Below, in pieces: positions 1 through 7,733 of a stretch of DNA of 16,454 nt. The stretch covers positions 1 through 16,454 of the forward strand of contig JAITQT010000433.1 of NCBI GenBank assembly GCA_031288745.1, in the 5' to 3' direction. Position numbers and translations under genes: made by a program. Position 1 is the first letter of the stretch, and every line of letters starts with the position of its first letter. Under the pieces are notes generated by a model. It saw only the letters and a program-made list of their open reading frames with translations, made no database searches and had not been told where the DNA came from. This DNA is from Deltaproteobacteria bacterium. GTDB taxonomy: Bacteria; Desulfobacterota; Desulfarculia; Adiutricales; Adiutricaceae.

Positions 1-249
1 GAGCCTCCTTATTGCGAAAGTAAATCAATAAGAATTTTTTTTGGAGTCGGCAGAAAAAAAATGGTCCCGCCTCCATATCCAGAGATTTTTTTCGAGGGGG
101 GTTTTTGCGCTACGATCAAACTTGACATAAAACAAAAATATGATTATATTTTTGTGGATCAAGAGACGTTTGAGAAGTACCACAATGCTGAACGTGTAAG
201 ATTCAAGAAATTTGCTAATTTATTACCCATATTTACTAAATATAATTAA
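1..249 (+). CDS. 3' end of an unrecognised gene (5' end outside the window)
   Basis: An uninterrupted reading frame enters from the left edge and ends at TAA 247-249, giving 82 residues. The ATG at 61 has no Shine-Dalgarno sequence before it (only a run of A), and the frame is open upstream of it to base 1, so I read this as the C-terminal part of a longer protein rather than a 62-aa gene. The visible part is mixed alpha/beta in character and ends with a basic segment containing NAERVRFKKF, then LLPIFTKYN. I do not recognise the family. The region downstream becomes very AT-rich, so this may be the last intact piece of a gene next to decayed DNA. Confidence 0.45.
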   Translation, partial: EPPYCESKSIRIFFGVGRKKMVPPPYPEIFFEGGFCATIKLDIKQKYDYIFVDQETFEKYHNAERVRFKKFANLLPIFTKYN

Positions 250-293
250 TTTTTTTATTGTTTAATATATTATTTAATTTTTGTAAGGATACA

Positions 294-623
294 ATGATGA
301 TATGTAAAAATATTTTATTAAATTTAGTTGATATGTTACTTATCAAATCTATTGATAATAGATTAAATTTATATTTTTTAAGATTAAGTACATCAAAATA
401 TATTTCATATTTACCATAATTATCAACTGAGATCCAACAAGTAATTATTTGCATGTTGATTCAAAATTTACAAACTCAATTTAAATACCAAATTGTTGAT
501 TATAATCCCATTGGCGTTTCTAATATTGAAATCAAAAAGCTTTCAAGTTCTAAAATTGATAAAATTACTGATTCCATTAACAGTATACAATATAAATATG
601 ATATAACTACATTTATAGTCTAA
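294..623 (+). pseudogene. small AT-rich ORF interrupted by one in-frame stop
   Basis: An ATG at 294 is preceded by AAGGA seven bases upstream. The frame runs 41 codons to a TAA at 417-419, then continues in the same frame for 67 more codons (with an internal ATG at 453) to TAA at 621-623. Read through the stop, this is about 109 residues with no recognised domain. The last nine codons overlap the start of an AT-rich repeat also present at 14228-14450. A 72-aa frame on the opposite strand (454 to 236) overlaps it and has equal length support. In DNA this AT-rich either frame may be chance; the ribosome site is the only argument for this one. Confidence 0.22.
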
Positions 624-815
624 ACCTTAATCAATAAAATTTTAAATAATAGATAATTACAATAGTTTTAAGTTTTAAATTATTTAATTAATCCTTAAAT
701 TATTCTAAATTTGTAAATAAAATAAAATCAGTAATATAAAATAATCAAATTTATATATGATACTAACCTGAAAATTAAAATTTTATATCTTCATTTTTTT
801 TAAATTTGATATAGA
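597..815 (-). repeat. partial inverted copy of the AT-rich ISAs1 leader repeat
   Basis: The reverse complement of this stretch matches the AT-rich block ahead of the two ISAs1 transposase fragments (compare 14228-14450 and about 4080-4250). Shared landmarks, in order, are ATCTATATCAAATTT, AGATATAAA, TTATTTTATTTA, AATTTAGA and TTTAGACTATAAAT followed by TAGTTATAT. It is diverged and lacks the transposase part. Its outer end at 815 abuts directly onto the truncated MITE-1 copy at 816-951, so a rearrangement joined the two. AT-rich sequence can align by chance, but the ordered series of landmarks makes homology likely. Confidence 0.5.
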
Positions 816-951
816 TTTGATTAATGTTAAAATTACTAAGCTCCTATAGGGGGCTATATTGCTGCGGGATGTGTCGTCCCTAATAGGCTTGGCACCGCAG
901 CGTTCTCTCTTGTGAACGGACCCTTAAACGTTCACATTTGTGAACGTACAC
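816..951 (+). mobile_element. MITE-1 copy 1, truncated (right half only)
   Basis: This matches the right half of the full MITE-1 at 15673-15958. Shared parts are the segment GATTAATGTTAAAATTACTA, the palindrome AGCTCCTATAGGGGGCT, a GC-rich core, and the terminal series GTGAACG, CGTTCAC, GTGAACG, ending in GTACAC at 951. The left half with the GTAACC end is missing; the junction at 815/816 is with the AT-rich repeat. Confidence 0.85.
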
Positions 952-1528
952 CCGATAATTTAGCCTCAAATAGAGACGAAGTCATTTTAACGCAAACCCT
1001 AGGTTTAAAAGAGCGAGTGGAGAGCCGACCTAAGGGAGACGCCTTAAAAGAGCATGGTAAGATCTTAAGGCACACGGGGAACCTCAATTCCACCTCGAAA
1101 GCCAATGGCCGTCAACCTTGGATGAAAAAAGGTCCGGCGAACACTTAACCTAGCGCCGGGCGCTTTCATGGCTACGGGACGAGCGTGGAACGAACTAAGC
1201 GCTCCTACTAAAACCAATTCCTTCGCCTCGCCGACGTTGAACTTGGCTAAAGGACGAATTTGGTGCCATTTTTTTTTACCTTACGGATCTCTAGGGCCGC
1301 TGGGATTTGGCCCGAAGCGATTGAAAAAGAGAGGGGGAGATATCCCAATGAACGATAACGTTTTCCATTTAACGAGGCTATTTTTAAGCTGCTTCGCTCA
1401 AAGCTAAGACATAACGGCGCTGCTTTCTTCGCCTAAAGCTCAAAATATGGCGCTATTAAATTTTAAGGCGGCTATAACCTTTATTTGAGATTGGCTACCC
1501 TTTGGTTTCAACCCGTATCGGTTCGCTC
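952..1528. other. degenerate DNA without a recognisable gene
   Basis: GC content is similar to the cellular genes, but no frame carries a convincing protein. Two frames of 78 and 79 codons exist (912-1148, 1168-1407), but the first starts inside MITE-1 and neither has a recognisable domain. A purine-rich GAGGGGGAGA precedes an ATG at 1348, but that opens only a 19-codon frame. Most likely decayed former coding sequence. Confidence 0.5.
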
Positions 1529-1895
1529 TTACTGCGTCAAATTAGTTCGCTTTTTCTTCCCACTCGCTTTCCTTAAGCCTACCAGCGCGTAAGTATCACC
1601 AATTAACAAAGGACGCTTGACAAGCATGCCGTCTGAGGCGAGTAATTTGAGACATTCGTCGTCGCTCATAGAGGGGAGCTTTTCTTTTAGGCTCAAGGAT
1701 TTATAAGCTACCCCGCTTGTATTAAAGAAGCGTTTGACGGATAAACCGCTAACCGAAAGCCACTTTTTGAGTTCGGCGTAATTTGGCCTATCGGTCTTAA
1801 GATCGCGCTCTACGTAAAGATAAGCCATTAGAGTCAAGCCACTTACGCGCCTTTTGGCAAGTAGAGCATTTCTGGTAACAAATAAAAGAACTCAT
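1529..1895 (-). pseudogene. arsenate reductase family protein (ArsC/Spx-like), frameshifted
   Basis: The gene begins at ATG 1895-1893 with an excellent Shine-Dalgarno (AAGGAGG, five bases upstream). The first frame encodes a thioredoxin-fold N-terminus with KCSTCQKARKWLDSNGL, in which CSTC is the CX2C redox site of this family. Near 1816-1818 one extra base (in a run of three A on the plus strand) shifts the frame. The rest of the protein continues in the frame ending at 1529: YVERDLKTDRP, then KRFFNTSG, KEKLPSMSDDE, and the conserved LLASDGMLVKRPLL. Without the extra base the product is about 120 residues, the normal length for the family, and every conserved block is present. As it stands translation stops 32 codons in. 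The family acts as arsenate reductase, as redox regulators, or with unknown function; the role cannot be told here. A sequencing error is the main alternative to a young pseudogene. Confidence 0.85.
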
Positions 1896-1936
1896 AAAGG
1901 CCTCCTTATCTTATTAAGGCTAAGCGAGGGCTTCTA

Positions 1937-2960
1937 TCAGTCGTCTCAACTACGTTTTTTGGTTAAAATTTCGTCAATGTAGCCATCGTCAGAAAACGAC
2001 CCGACGTTTCTATAGGGAACCATCGGCGTTGGCATCCTCTTATATAATTTACATAACTTGGGGTTAATTGGGACCGTAACAAAACACTCGAAGCGGTATT
2101 TATAAAGAGTTTGGGCGATATCCCAAAAGATGGCCACGTTGCCCATCGTGGCCCACTTGCCTTTAAAGCACTTGCCGCTCCAACGTCTTATACTAAGGAC
2201 TCTACAGCCGCGCTATTCATAAATATTCAATTCCGGCGATACGTCGGTCCACAGAGGGGCGTTAATTTCGTTAAAAACGGGGTAACCGTTCACCAGTTAT
2301 TTTTTTCTCACTATTTATTGAGCGTACGTCTTTCGCAAAGTAATCTAATTTTATCATTTACCCATGTACGAATACATTTTCCAGTTTACGCGGCCTTGTT
2401 TTTAAACTTCTTCGCTCTTAACTCTCGAACCGCTTATTTGGAAACCCAACCATCCGATGGCGGAACCTTGAAGCGCGGGTTTGGAGAATCATTTCATTCG
2501 TTAGTATATCGCCATCAATAGCTTTACAACGAGCTTTGGTGGCTTCATGTTAAGGCCGATACTTTGACTTTGTTTAAACCTCTATTCATGCTAGTTAGAA
2601 TGACTTAGCTTCTATAGGAGCTATTCTATCGCGGTACGTGTCTTCCCCTTCAATGGGATTGGAACTGCGACGTTCACTCTAGTCAACGGACACATAATCG
2701 GCAAATTCAATCTGAGGGTATAGCTTTGTCCATGCCGTCCCTTTGGCCTCGTCGCCCACGCGAAAGCGGAGAGTCGTAAATTGTTTTTCAGAAACGACCA
2801 CGGCAAATCGCCGCCCCAGTTTCCCGCCGGCTTCGCCGTCGAGAAAAAGATTAAACCCGGTGTGCCTATGGGTAAGGTTGTACGTATACCTCTAAACATT
2901 CGAACGCGGCTGGATAGACAATCTCAGGCCGGTCTATTTTATCTTCTCGCTCTTACCTAT
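1937..2960 (-). pseudogene. dead paralogue of the 3182-3826 gene, split by a MITE-1 variant
   Basis: This is a decayed second copy of the neighbouring Cys-rich gene. The 5' half (2960 to 2694) reads RLSIQPRSNV, TGFNLFLDGE, VVVSEKQ, FRVGDEAKGTAWTKLYP and IEFADY. The 3' half (about 2207 to 1937) reads CRVLSIRRWSGKCFKGKWA, then LYKYRFECF, CKLYKRMPTPMVPYRN. A 412-bp MITE-1 variant (2282-2693) lies between them, with about 45 bases of gene sequence lost at the junction. Three Trp codons of the intact paralogue are stops here (TAG, TAG and TGA), there are frameshifts in the middle, and the second Cys of CFKC is Gly. The start position aligns with ATA. A purine-rich AGGAGGAG ahead of it is a relic of the ribosome site. 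Confidence 0.85.
2282..2693 (+). mobile_element. MITE-1 copy 2, 412-bp variant with a different core
   Basis: The left end GTAACCGTTCACC followed by a T-run and TCTCAC matches the left end of MITE-1 at 15673. The right portion from 2607 (AGCTTCTATAGGAGCT) through the GC-rich core to GTCAACGGACAC matches its right end. The middle, about 2330-2600, does not match the other copies and makes this copy about 126 bp longer. It sits inside the dead paralogue. The flanking 8-mers (AAAACGGG and ATAATCGG) do not form a clean target duplication, and gene sequence is missing at the junction, so there was a deletion after or during insertion. Confidence 0.75.
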
Positions 2961-3181
2961 AATTAAAGCTCTCCTCCTCGATAATCTCTACCGACCTCTT
3001 GGCTTTCACGTTTCGTCAAACTCGCCTTACGGTTTATCTTCGTAAATTGGCCTATCTATCTTTTTATCGCCCATAGCGCGCTGTAGGGCTTTAGAATCAA
3101 GTGGCCTGTGCTCCTTTAAATAAAAAAACACAATAAATCTTAATGGCCCCCGTATCGTTTAGGGCTTAGGAAGGATTTGTA
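2961..3181. other. intergenic DNA between the two paralogues
   Basis: No gene is seen. On the minus strand it holds the relic AGGAGGAG ribosome site of the dead copy (about 2971-2980) and the 3' flank of the intact copy. Its GC is similar to the genes on either side. Confidence 0.4.
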
Positions 3182-3826
3182 TTAGTCGTCCCAATCGCGA
3201 TTTTCGGTTTCGATCTCGTCAAAGCCGCCCTCCTCGTCTGGGAACGAGCCCCTGTTTTTGTAAGGAACCACCGGCGTTCGGCCTCTTTTGTAAAATTTAC
3301 ATGATTTTGGACCATAACAGAAGCTCTCGAAGCGGTATTTGTTAATTTTCAATGGGAGATACCAAGCGATGGTCACGGTAGCCATCGCGGCCCACTTGCA
3401 TTTAAAGCACTGGCCGCTCCAACTACTTTTACTTAACACTCGGCAGCCGCGCCAAGCGTACGTCTTCAAATCCGGCGGAGTGTCGATCCACGGAGGCAGA
3501 TTAATTTCATCAAAACCGCCGTCGTTCGGTCTAATTCTCTCCAAAGCTCCCGCTCGGTAGTAATCGGCAAATTCAAGCTCGGGGCGAAGCTTTGTCCAAG
3601 CCGCCCCTTTGGCCTCGTCGCCGACGCGAAAGCCGATAGTCGCTAATTGCTTTTCAGAGACGGCCACCACAAACCTCCCCAGTTTTTCGTCGGATTCGCC
3701 TTCGAGAAACAGATTGTATCCGATAAGACGGTGGGTGCGGTTGTTACTAATATATCTCCAAACGGTCGAACGAGGCTGAATAGACAATATCAGACCGCTC
3801 CATTTTATTCTCTCTCGCTCGTCCAA
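3182..3826 (-). CDS. conserved hypothetical Cys-rich protein, 214 aa
   Basis: The product is soluble, with no signal peptide or membrane segment. The N-terminal half (residues 10-90) is beta-rich with IQPRSTVWRY, GYNLFLEGE, FVVAVSEKQ, FRVGDEAKGAAWTKL and EFADYYRAG. Its pattern would suit an OB-like binding fold, but that is inference. The C-terminal half holds Cys128, the CxxC pair Cys140/Cys143, and Cys170/Cys176 (FCYGPKSCKFYK), a plausible zinc site; it ends with the acidic ENRDWDD. I have the impression of similar proteins in other bacteria but know no function. The start is TTG at 3826-3824, chosen because AGGAG lies seven bases upstream and no ATG or GTG is better placed. That ribosome site straddles the left boundary of the ISAs1 element at 3836, so its upstream region was replaced by IS sequence. 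A dead paralogue lies just downstream at 1937-2960. Confidence 0.75.
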   Translation of the reverse strand: MDERERIKWSGLILSIQPRSTVWRYISNNRTHRLIGYNLFLEGESDEKLGRFVVAVSEKQLATIGFRVGDEAKGAAWTKLRPELEFADYYRAGALERIRPNDGGFDEINLPPWIDTPPDLKTYAWRGCRVLSKSSWSGQCFKCKWAAMATVTIAWYLPLKINKYRFESFCYGPKSCKFYKRGRTPVVPYKNRGSFPDEEGGFDEIETENRDWDD

Positions 3827-3854
3827 AGATCTACTCCTAGGGCAAAATCGCCAA

Positions 3855-3893
3855 AATTTTGATTTCGTATAAATTAATCAGAATGACTTGATA
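3855..3893 (-). promoter_or_regulatory. possible outward promoter from the ISAs1 left end
   Basis: On the minus strand TTATCA and TATACG are separated by 17 bases, each matching four of six positions of the sigma-70 consensus. They point from the IS towards the TTG start of the gene at 3826. AT-rich DNA yields such matches easily. Confidence 0.25.
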
Positions 3894-4354
3894 ACGGGTA
3901 AATTTTTATTTGTTCAACTAAATTTAATACTTTTTTAGAAATTTATTGTATTTAGTTTTTAATTAAATAAATAATTTATTATATTTATGAAGACAAATTT
4001 TTCTATGTATTTAACAATAAATATTAAACAATCATAAAAACCGCCGAATACGTATCTATATCAAAATTAAATAAATTAATATATAAAAAATTTAATTTTA
4101 CTGTAAATAATCTATATTAATTTGATTTATTATTTTTATTACTTGTTTTGCTCTATTTATCTAAAAATTTAGAATAATTTAGACGAGCAACTAAAGAATA
4201 TAAAATTTTATCCATTACAATTTAGACTATAAATATATTTATATTATATAATATTAGCTATAATATTTATTTATGATTTTATATTAAAGTTTTTTTATTA
4301 ATTTAAAATTTTTCTGCTATAATTAGATCCATCTAAAAGCAAGGAAGTCTCATT

Positions 4355-4522
4355 ATGGCCAAATTTTTCAGCAATATCATAGTTTATTTCAAAACCATAC
4401 CCGACGTTAGAGTTCAAGGGCGTTCTACTTACAAGCTATACCAAATCCTTACTATCCTTCTGATTGCCACTACAGCTGGCTGCAAAGGATGGGAGGAAAT
4501 TCATAATTTCGCAGTTCTGTAA
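4355..4522 (+). pseudogene. ISAs1-family transposase, N-terminal fragment (55 aa)
   Basis: The ATG at 4355 follows AAGGAAG nine bases upstream. The frame encodes the N-terminal ISAs1-associated domain: FKTIPDVRVQGRSTYKLYQI, then LLIATTAGCKGWEEIHNF. The pattern (I/R)PD.R...R..Y.L..IL.I...A..AG...W..I..F is diagnostic. A full ISAs1 transposase has roughly 350-400 residues with a DDE core. Here only the first 55 remain before TAA at 4520-4522, and no DDE core follows. The same 55-residue segment, with about 13 differences, recurs at 14547. Confidence 0.85.
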
Positions 4523-5040
4523 CCCTTGGTCAGCCAGCTCTTTTATTAATAGGCAACACATCCTGTAGGCCAAGACATATGTGAAAATATGTATCTTGAT
4601 CTTTTAGTCAGTCTAATGGAATATTGGCCGAACCGTTAAGTGTTTACTATCTTTCATATTTCTAAACGCCCGCTCTACATGCTATGCGCTACGATAGGCC
4701 ACCACGATTTGTTCGTTTAAGAAATCGCTTTGAAAAGTGAATAGAAATGTCTTGCCTAAAATATCGTGACGAATTTGTTCTAAGGCATTTTCTGATTCGA
4801 ATAAATTTAGATAAATATTGTTGTTACTTATTTAAATTCTATATTTAATAATATTTTTCATATATTCAACCTTCAGGATTTTTTCTACATTTCGTATAAC
4901 GCTGTCAACTGTAGTTTTTTTTCTTAACGATTTCACCTTTAGCGACTTTCATCAATTTTTCATGCAATTCATATATCTTTATTTTAGTTTTATCAACGTT
5001 ATACCCAAGAAAAATAATTTTCCTCTTTTAGTTGTTTCAG
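4523..5040 (-). pseudogene. IS1634-like transposase, C-terminal remnant
   Basis: Reading the minus strand from about 5040 gives a continuous if broken protein: YNVDKTKIKIYELHEKLMKV, then VIRNVEKILKVEYMK, DILGKTFLFTFQSDFLNEQI, VVAYRSA-stop-HVERAFRNMK, DSKHLTVRPIFHWTD-stop-KIKIHIFTYVLAYRMCCLL. The VRPI.HWTD..I..HIF..VLAYR block and the Y...E......K signature belong to the IS4-superfamily/IS1634 type. Stops replace the Trp of AYRSAW and the residue after HWTD, another is at about 4840, and there is a frameshift near 4915 in a T-run. The sequence ends abruptly at the junction with ISAs1 element A. It differs clearly from the AT-richer transposase at 5893-7445, so the two come from different elements. 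Confidence 0.75.
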
Positions 5041-5098
5041 TAAAGTATGGATTTTATATTGTTCTATGATTTGAAGTCAATAAACGGGTCCATATTTG

Positions 5099-5384
5099 GT
5101 GTACGTTCACAAATGTGAACGTTTAAGGGCCCGTTCACAAGACAGAACGCTGCAGTACCAAGCCTATTGAAAGGGACGACACATCCCGCTGCAATGTAGC
5201 CCCCTATAGGAGCTTAGTAATTTTAACATTAATCAAAGTTAAAATATATGGTTGGAGCAGAGAGCTAAGTAGAAACGTTAAAAGAACTAATGTTAAAAAC
5301 TGAAGGGTATGCTAAAACTTAATTACAACTCGAAAGTCGCTACCAGCCGCAACGTGGGGAAAAAAAGACTTGGTGAACGGTTAC
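5099..5384 (-). mobile_element. MITE-1 copy 3, full length (286 bp), with target duplication
   Basis: This is the reverse complement of the element at 15673-15958, with identical length and high similarity throughout. In plus orientation it begins GTGTACGTTCACAAATG and ends GGTGAACGGTTAC. Flanking 8-mers are CATATTTG (5091-5098) and GATATTTG (5385-5392), identical at seven of eight positions. The motif CGTTCAC/GTGAACG occurs three times at the GTGTAC end (5104, 5115, 5132) and once at the other. It contains no ORF of note. The GTAAC terminus and 8-bp duplication match IS66-family behaviour. Confidence 0.9.
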
Positions 5385-5392
5385 GATATTTG

Positions 5393-5802
5393 AATGAGAA
5401 AAAAGCTAAAAATGGCGGCCTAAAATGGAAATAATTTTTTGCCCTGGTATAACTTAGAATCAGAAGAGTTAGGTAATGTTAGAGGTTCTTTTAATCGCCA
5501 AAAGCTCCCAAGCGGCTTCTTTAGCTTTAGGCACCTCAACTTCCACAGGGCGTGGCGATAGGCTTTAGAGCATAGTCAGATTACGCGGGAAAGCTATTAA
5601 AGGCCCTGAAGAGCTTTGCTTGAGGCACCAAAAATACCTCCTTCTTGATGTCGAAAAGGAGGTCAAATTTTAACTAAAATCTCTAAAAGCGGTTTTAGCC
5701 CTTTGCGCCGCGCATGTTTGCGAAATCAGCCGATAAGCCCTGGACTAAACCTGCGGCTAACGGCGTTGATATTAATAACCCTTATTTCCCGGCAGAAATC
5801 AA
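5393..5802. other. degenerate DNA with possible coding relics
   Basis: No intact gene. A minus-strand stretch around 5480-5590 reads like a coding relic (PVEVEVPKAKEAAWELLAIK), and a plus-strand frame ends at 5815. A strong hairpin lies at 5636-5663. The stretch is bounded by the MITE-1 duplication on the left and by the probable end of the IS1634-like element on the right. Confidence 0.4.
5630..5663 (-). terminator. rho-independent terminator-like hairpin
   Basis: On the minus strand an 8-bp perfect stem, ACCTCCTT/AAGGAGGT, with a 12-base loop is followed by ATTTTTGG. No intact gene lies immediately upstream on that strand, so it may be a leftover of a lost gene. The hairpin also works weakly on the plus strand. 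Confidence 0.45.
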
Positions 5803-5815
5803 CCCACCACACTGA
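5714..5815 (+). pseudogene. possible coding relic cut by the IS1634-like element
   Basis: A 33-codon frame reads MFAKSADKPWTKPAANG, then VDINNPYFPAEINPPH before TGA. The first 30 codons have ordinary protein-like composition and no AT bias. The last few codons fall in the presumed terminal repeat of the IS element that starts near 5803. No ribosome site precedes it and I do not recognise it. Confidence 0.2.
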
Positions 5816-7480
5816 AAATCAGTAAATAAAATGAGTTGGTACTAAATTTGCAAACATAATCATTACTTTTAATGCTATTGAATGCTAGTATTTTAGCATG
5901 AAAAAAAACTAATTTTATCAGGTATTTTAATTTTTAATATTTTTAAAACATCATTAACTTTTTTATTTGGAGTATCTATAATTAATTTAGTATCATAAAC
6001 TCTACAATGAAGTCTAGAGATTGATTTTAACGAAAATGACAATTAATTACAATATTTTTTTAATTTTTTATCTAACATTAAATAGCCAATTGATGCTAAA
6101 AAAATTATAAAAATATGACCAGCTAATGATTATTCTTTATGACATCTTAATGGAATTAAGGCAATTGTCCCCTTCATATAATCAAAAACTTGTTCAATAC
6201 TTTCTCTATCATAATAACAAGGAAGTACATTAATATTTTCTAATTCTAATGATAATACTAAAATAAAGACCCCATGCCTTGCTAAATCATACTCAATTTC
6301 ATTATTTATTTTTTTATCACTAAATTGTTTATAATAATTTATTAGTTCTTGACATTGACGTTCTATATCTCGGCAAACATAATAATTTAAATTTTTTAAC
6401 TGTTATAAAATTGTTTTTCTATTTTTTTTATAAATAAAGTTCTATTTCCATATTTAACTATATTTTCTTGCCTATTAAGTTCTAAACTAACTTTTTTAAG
6501 TAATAAATTAAATATTTCGGTCTTTTCAGATAGCCTTGTCATAAATGGAATATTATTATTTAGTAAAAATTCGATATTTGTTTCTGAATAATAGCCAACA
6601 TCAAGGATTGCTCTATTAATATTTATATTATATTCTTTAATTTCATTAATAATATTGACTAAAGTCGAAACATCTACTATATTACCTGGTATATATCGGT
6701 AAAAAATTGGCAAACCGCTTATTTTATCCGCAACTACTACAAGCCTAATTTCATTACTTATAACTCCATTATGTTTGTTAATCGCGGTTATTGGTATTTT
6801 AATTGCATTTTCTAAACCACTACTATCTATGAAAAGATTAAATTTTGGATTAAAATATTGTAAATATTCTAAATAATTTTTAAAAAAAACTCTATGATAG
6901 CTTTCATTACCTAATTGACTTAAAAATTCGCTTAATCTTTGAGATTGCATCTTCGCTTTTGGAAAAATATATTGAGCACAGGTTTCTAGCCACCAATCAT
7001 AAGCTTTTGAATATCCATCTTGATTTAAGATTCTATATATTATTAATGAATATAATGTATCATAATTTAAATCACCTAAAAATTCCAAAATTTTGTTTAA
7101 TCCTTCTGATTTAAAAAATTCATAAAAAATATATATATCTCCAAATACTACAGAAAAACTTTTTCTTATTTTTTTATTTTTGATTGGTATATTAGATATA
7201 TAATTAAGAACTAAAGGATCGTTTTCTTCTAAAATATTTTTTTCTTCACCAGGTATTAATATAAAATATCCATCTTTTTTTGTATAAAAAATATGCTTTT
7301 CTTTATCTATTACTCTACCAAGCCAAGTTTCATCATTTTTTTTCTTGCCATTAACTCTTTTAGCATGACAATAATAAGCATATTCTGTGTTCTTGCCATT
7401 AGTATATCTAACTTGATATCTAAAAAAACCTTTCGCCGCTTTCATATATTAGCTCCTAGTTTCGCTGTCCAAATGGTGGG
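5803..7480 (-). mobile_element. AT-rich IS4/IS1634-like insertion sequence, inactive
   Basis: The boundaries are proposed from imperfect inverted ends. Reading inward, the left is CCCACCACACTGAAAATC (from 5804) and the right is CCCACCATTTGGACAGC (from 7478), sharing CCCACCA and a scattered tail. The transposase gene fits between them with 28 bases on its 5' side and 90 on its 3' side. I see no clean target duplication. Base composition is far more AT-rich than the flanks, pointing to an origin elsewhere or to a long time under AT mutation pressure. Confidence 0.5.
5893..7445 (-). pseudogene. IS4/IS1634-like DDE transposase, frameshifted and with stops
   Basis: The start ATG at 7445 has AGGAG seven bases upstream. 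The first 349 codons (7445-6396) are open and carry two catalytic regions: NLFIDSSGLEN with Asp207, and RAILDVGYYSETNIEFL with Asp282. At about 6400 the frame shifts and continues as NLNYYVCRDIERQCQELINY, DLARHGVFILVL and PCYYDRESIEQVFDYMK. That last segment is a perfect Y-x2-R-x3-E-x6-K signature holding the third catalytic residue. The shifted frame then meets in-frame TAA codons at 6130-6132 and 6043-6045 before its natural stop at 5893-5895. Restored, it would be about 515 residues, normal for the family. With one frameshift and two stops it cannot make an active enzyme. Confidence 0.88.
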
Positions 7481-7733
7481 ATTTTTTTTGAATTAAAAAA
7501 AAAAACCTACCGCAATATATACAACAAAACTAAGCTCATGTCAAGTTATTTTTTTGTGGTTATAAATCCTTCTTAACAATAGAAATGATTACAGTATTTT
7601 TTTTATACAACCATTTGTGTGAGTTTAACACCTCTTGTGGGAGTACAAATTTTCCGGGAAATCATGATGACTATGCTAGCCGTGCGAGAGTCTACGGAGA
7701 GCTACGATTGATAGAGCAAGTTAAGAGCCGATT
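7481..7733. other. AT-rich intergenic DNA with a paired direct repeat
   Basis: No gene is seen. TTGTGTGAGT (7615-7624) and TTGTGGGAGT (7635-7644) are direct repeats spaced exactly 20 bases apart. No clear terminator follows the DUF1703-type gene that ends at 7734. Confidence 0.4.

Larger units (their letters stand above)
3836..4522 (+). mobile_element. ISAs1-family element A, 5' part only
   Basis: The segment from CCTAGGGCAAAATCGCCAAA at 3836 through the transposase start is repeated at 14007-14720, so 3836 is the likely left end of the element. About 515 bases of very AT-rich non-coding sequence lie between the end and the transposase ATG, unusually long for an element family whose genes normally begin close to the terminal repeat. 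The element stops being recognisable at 4522, where it abuts an IS1634-like transposase remnant on the other strand. Confidence 0.65.

Noticed and set aside
912..1148. 78-aa plus-strand ORF
   Set aside because: Its start lies in MITE-1 and the rest has no recognisable family or ribosome site; treated as degenerate DNA.
2111..2521. 136-aa plus-strand ORF
   Set aside because: It begins inside the dead Cys-rich gene on the other strand and continues into the MITE-1 variant; there is no domain and no ribosome site.
1946..2960. Trp codons read as stops suggesting a recoded genetic code
   Set aside because: Both TAG and TGA replace Trp, only in the dead copy, while intact genes use TGG for Trp normally; simple G-to-A mutation explains it.
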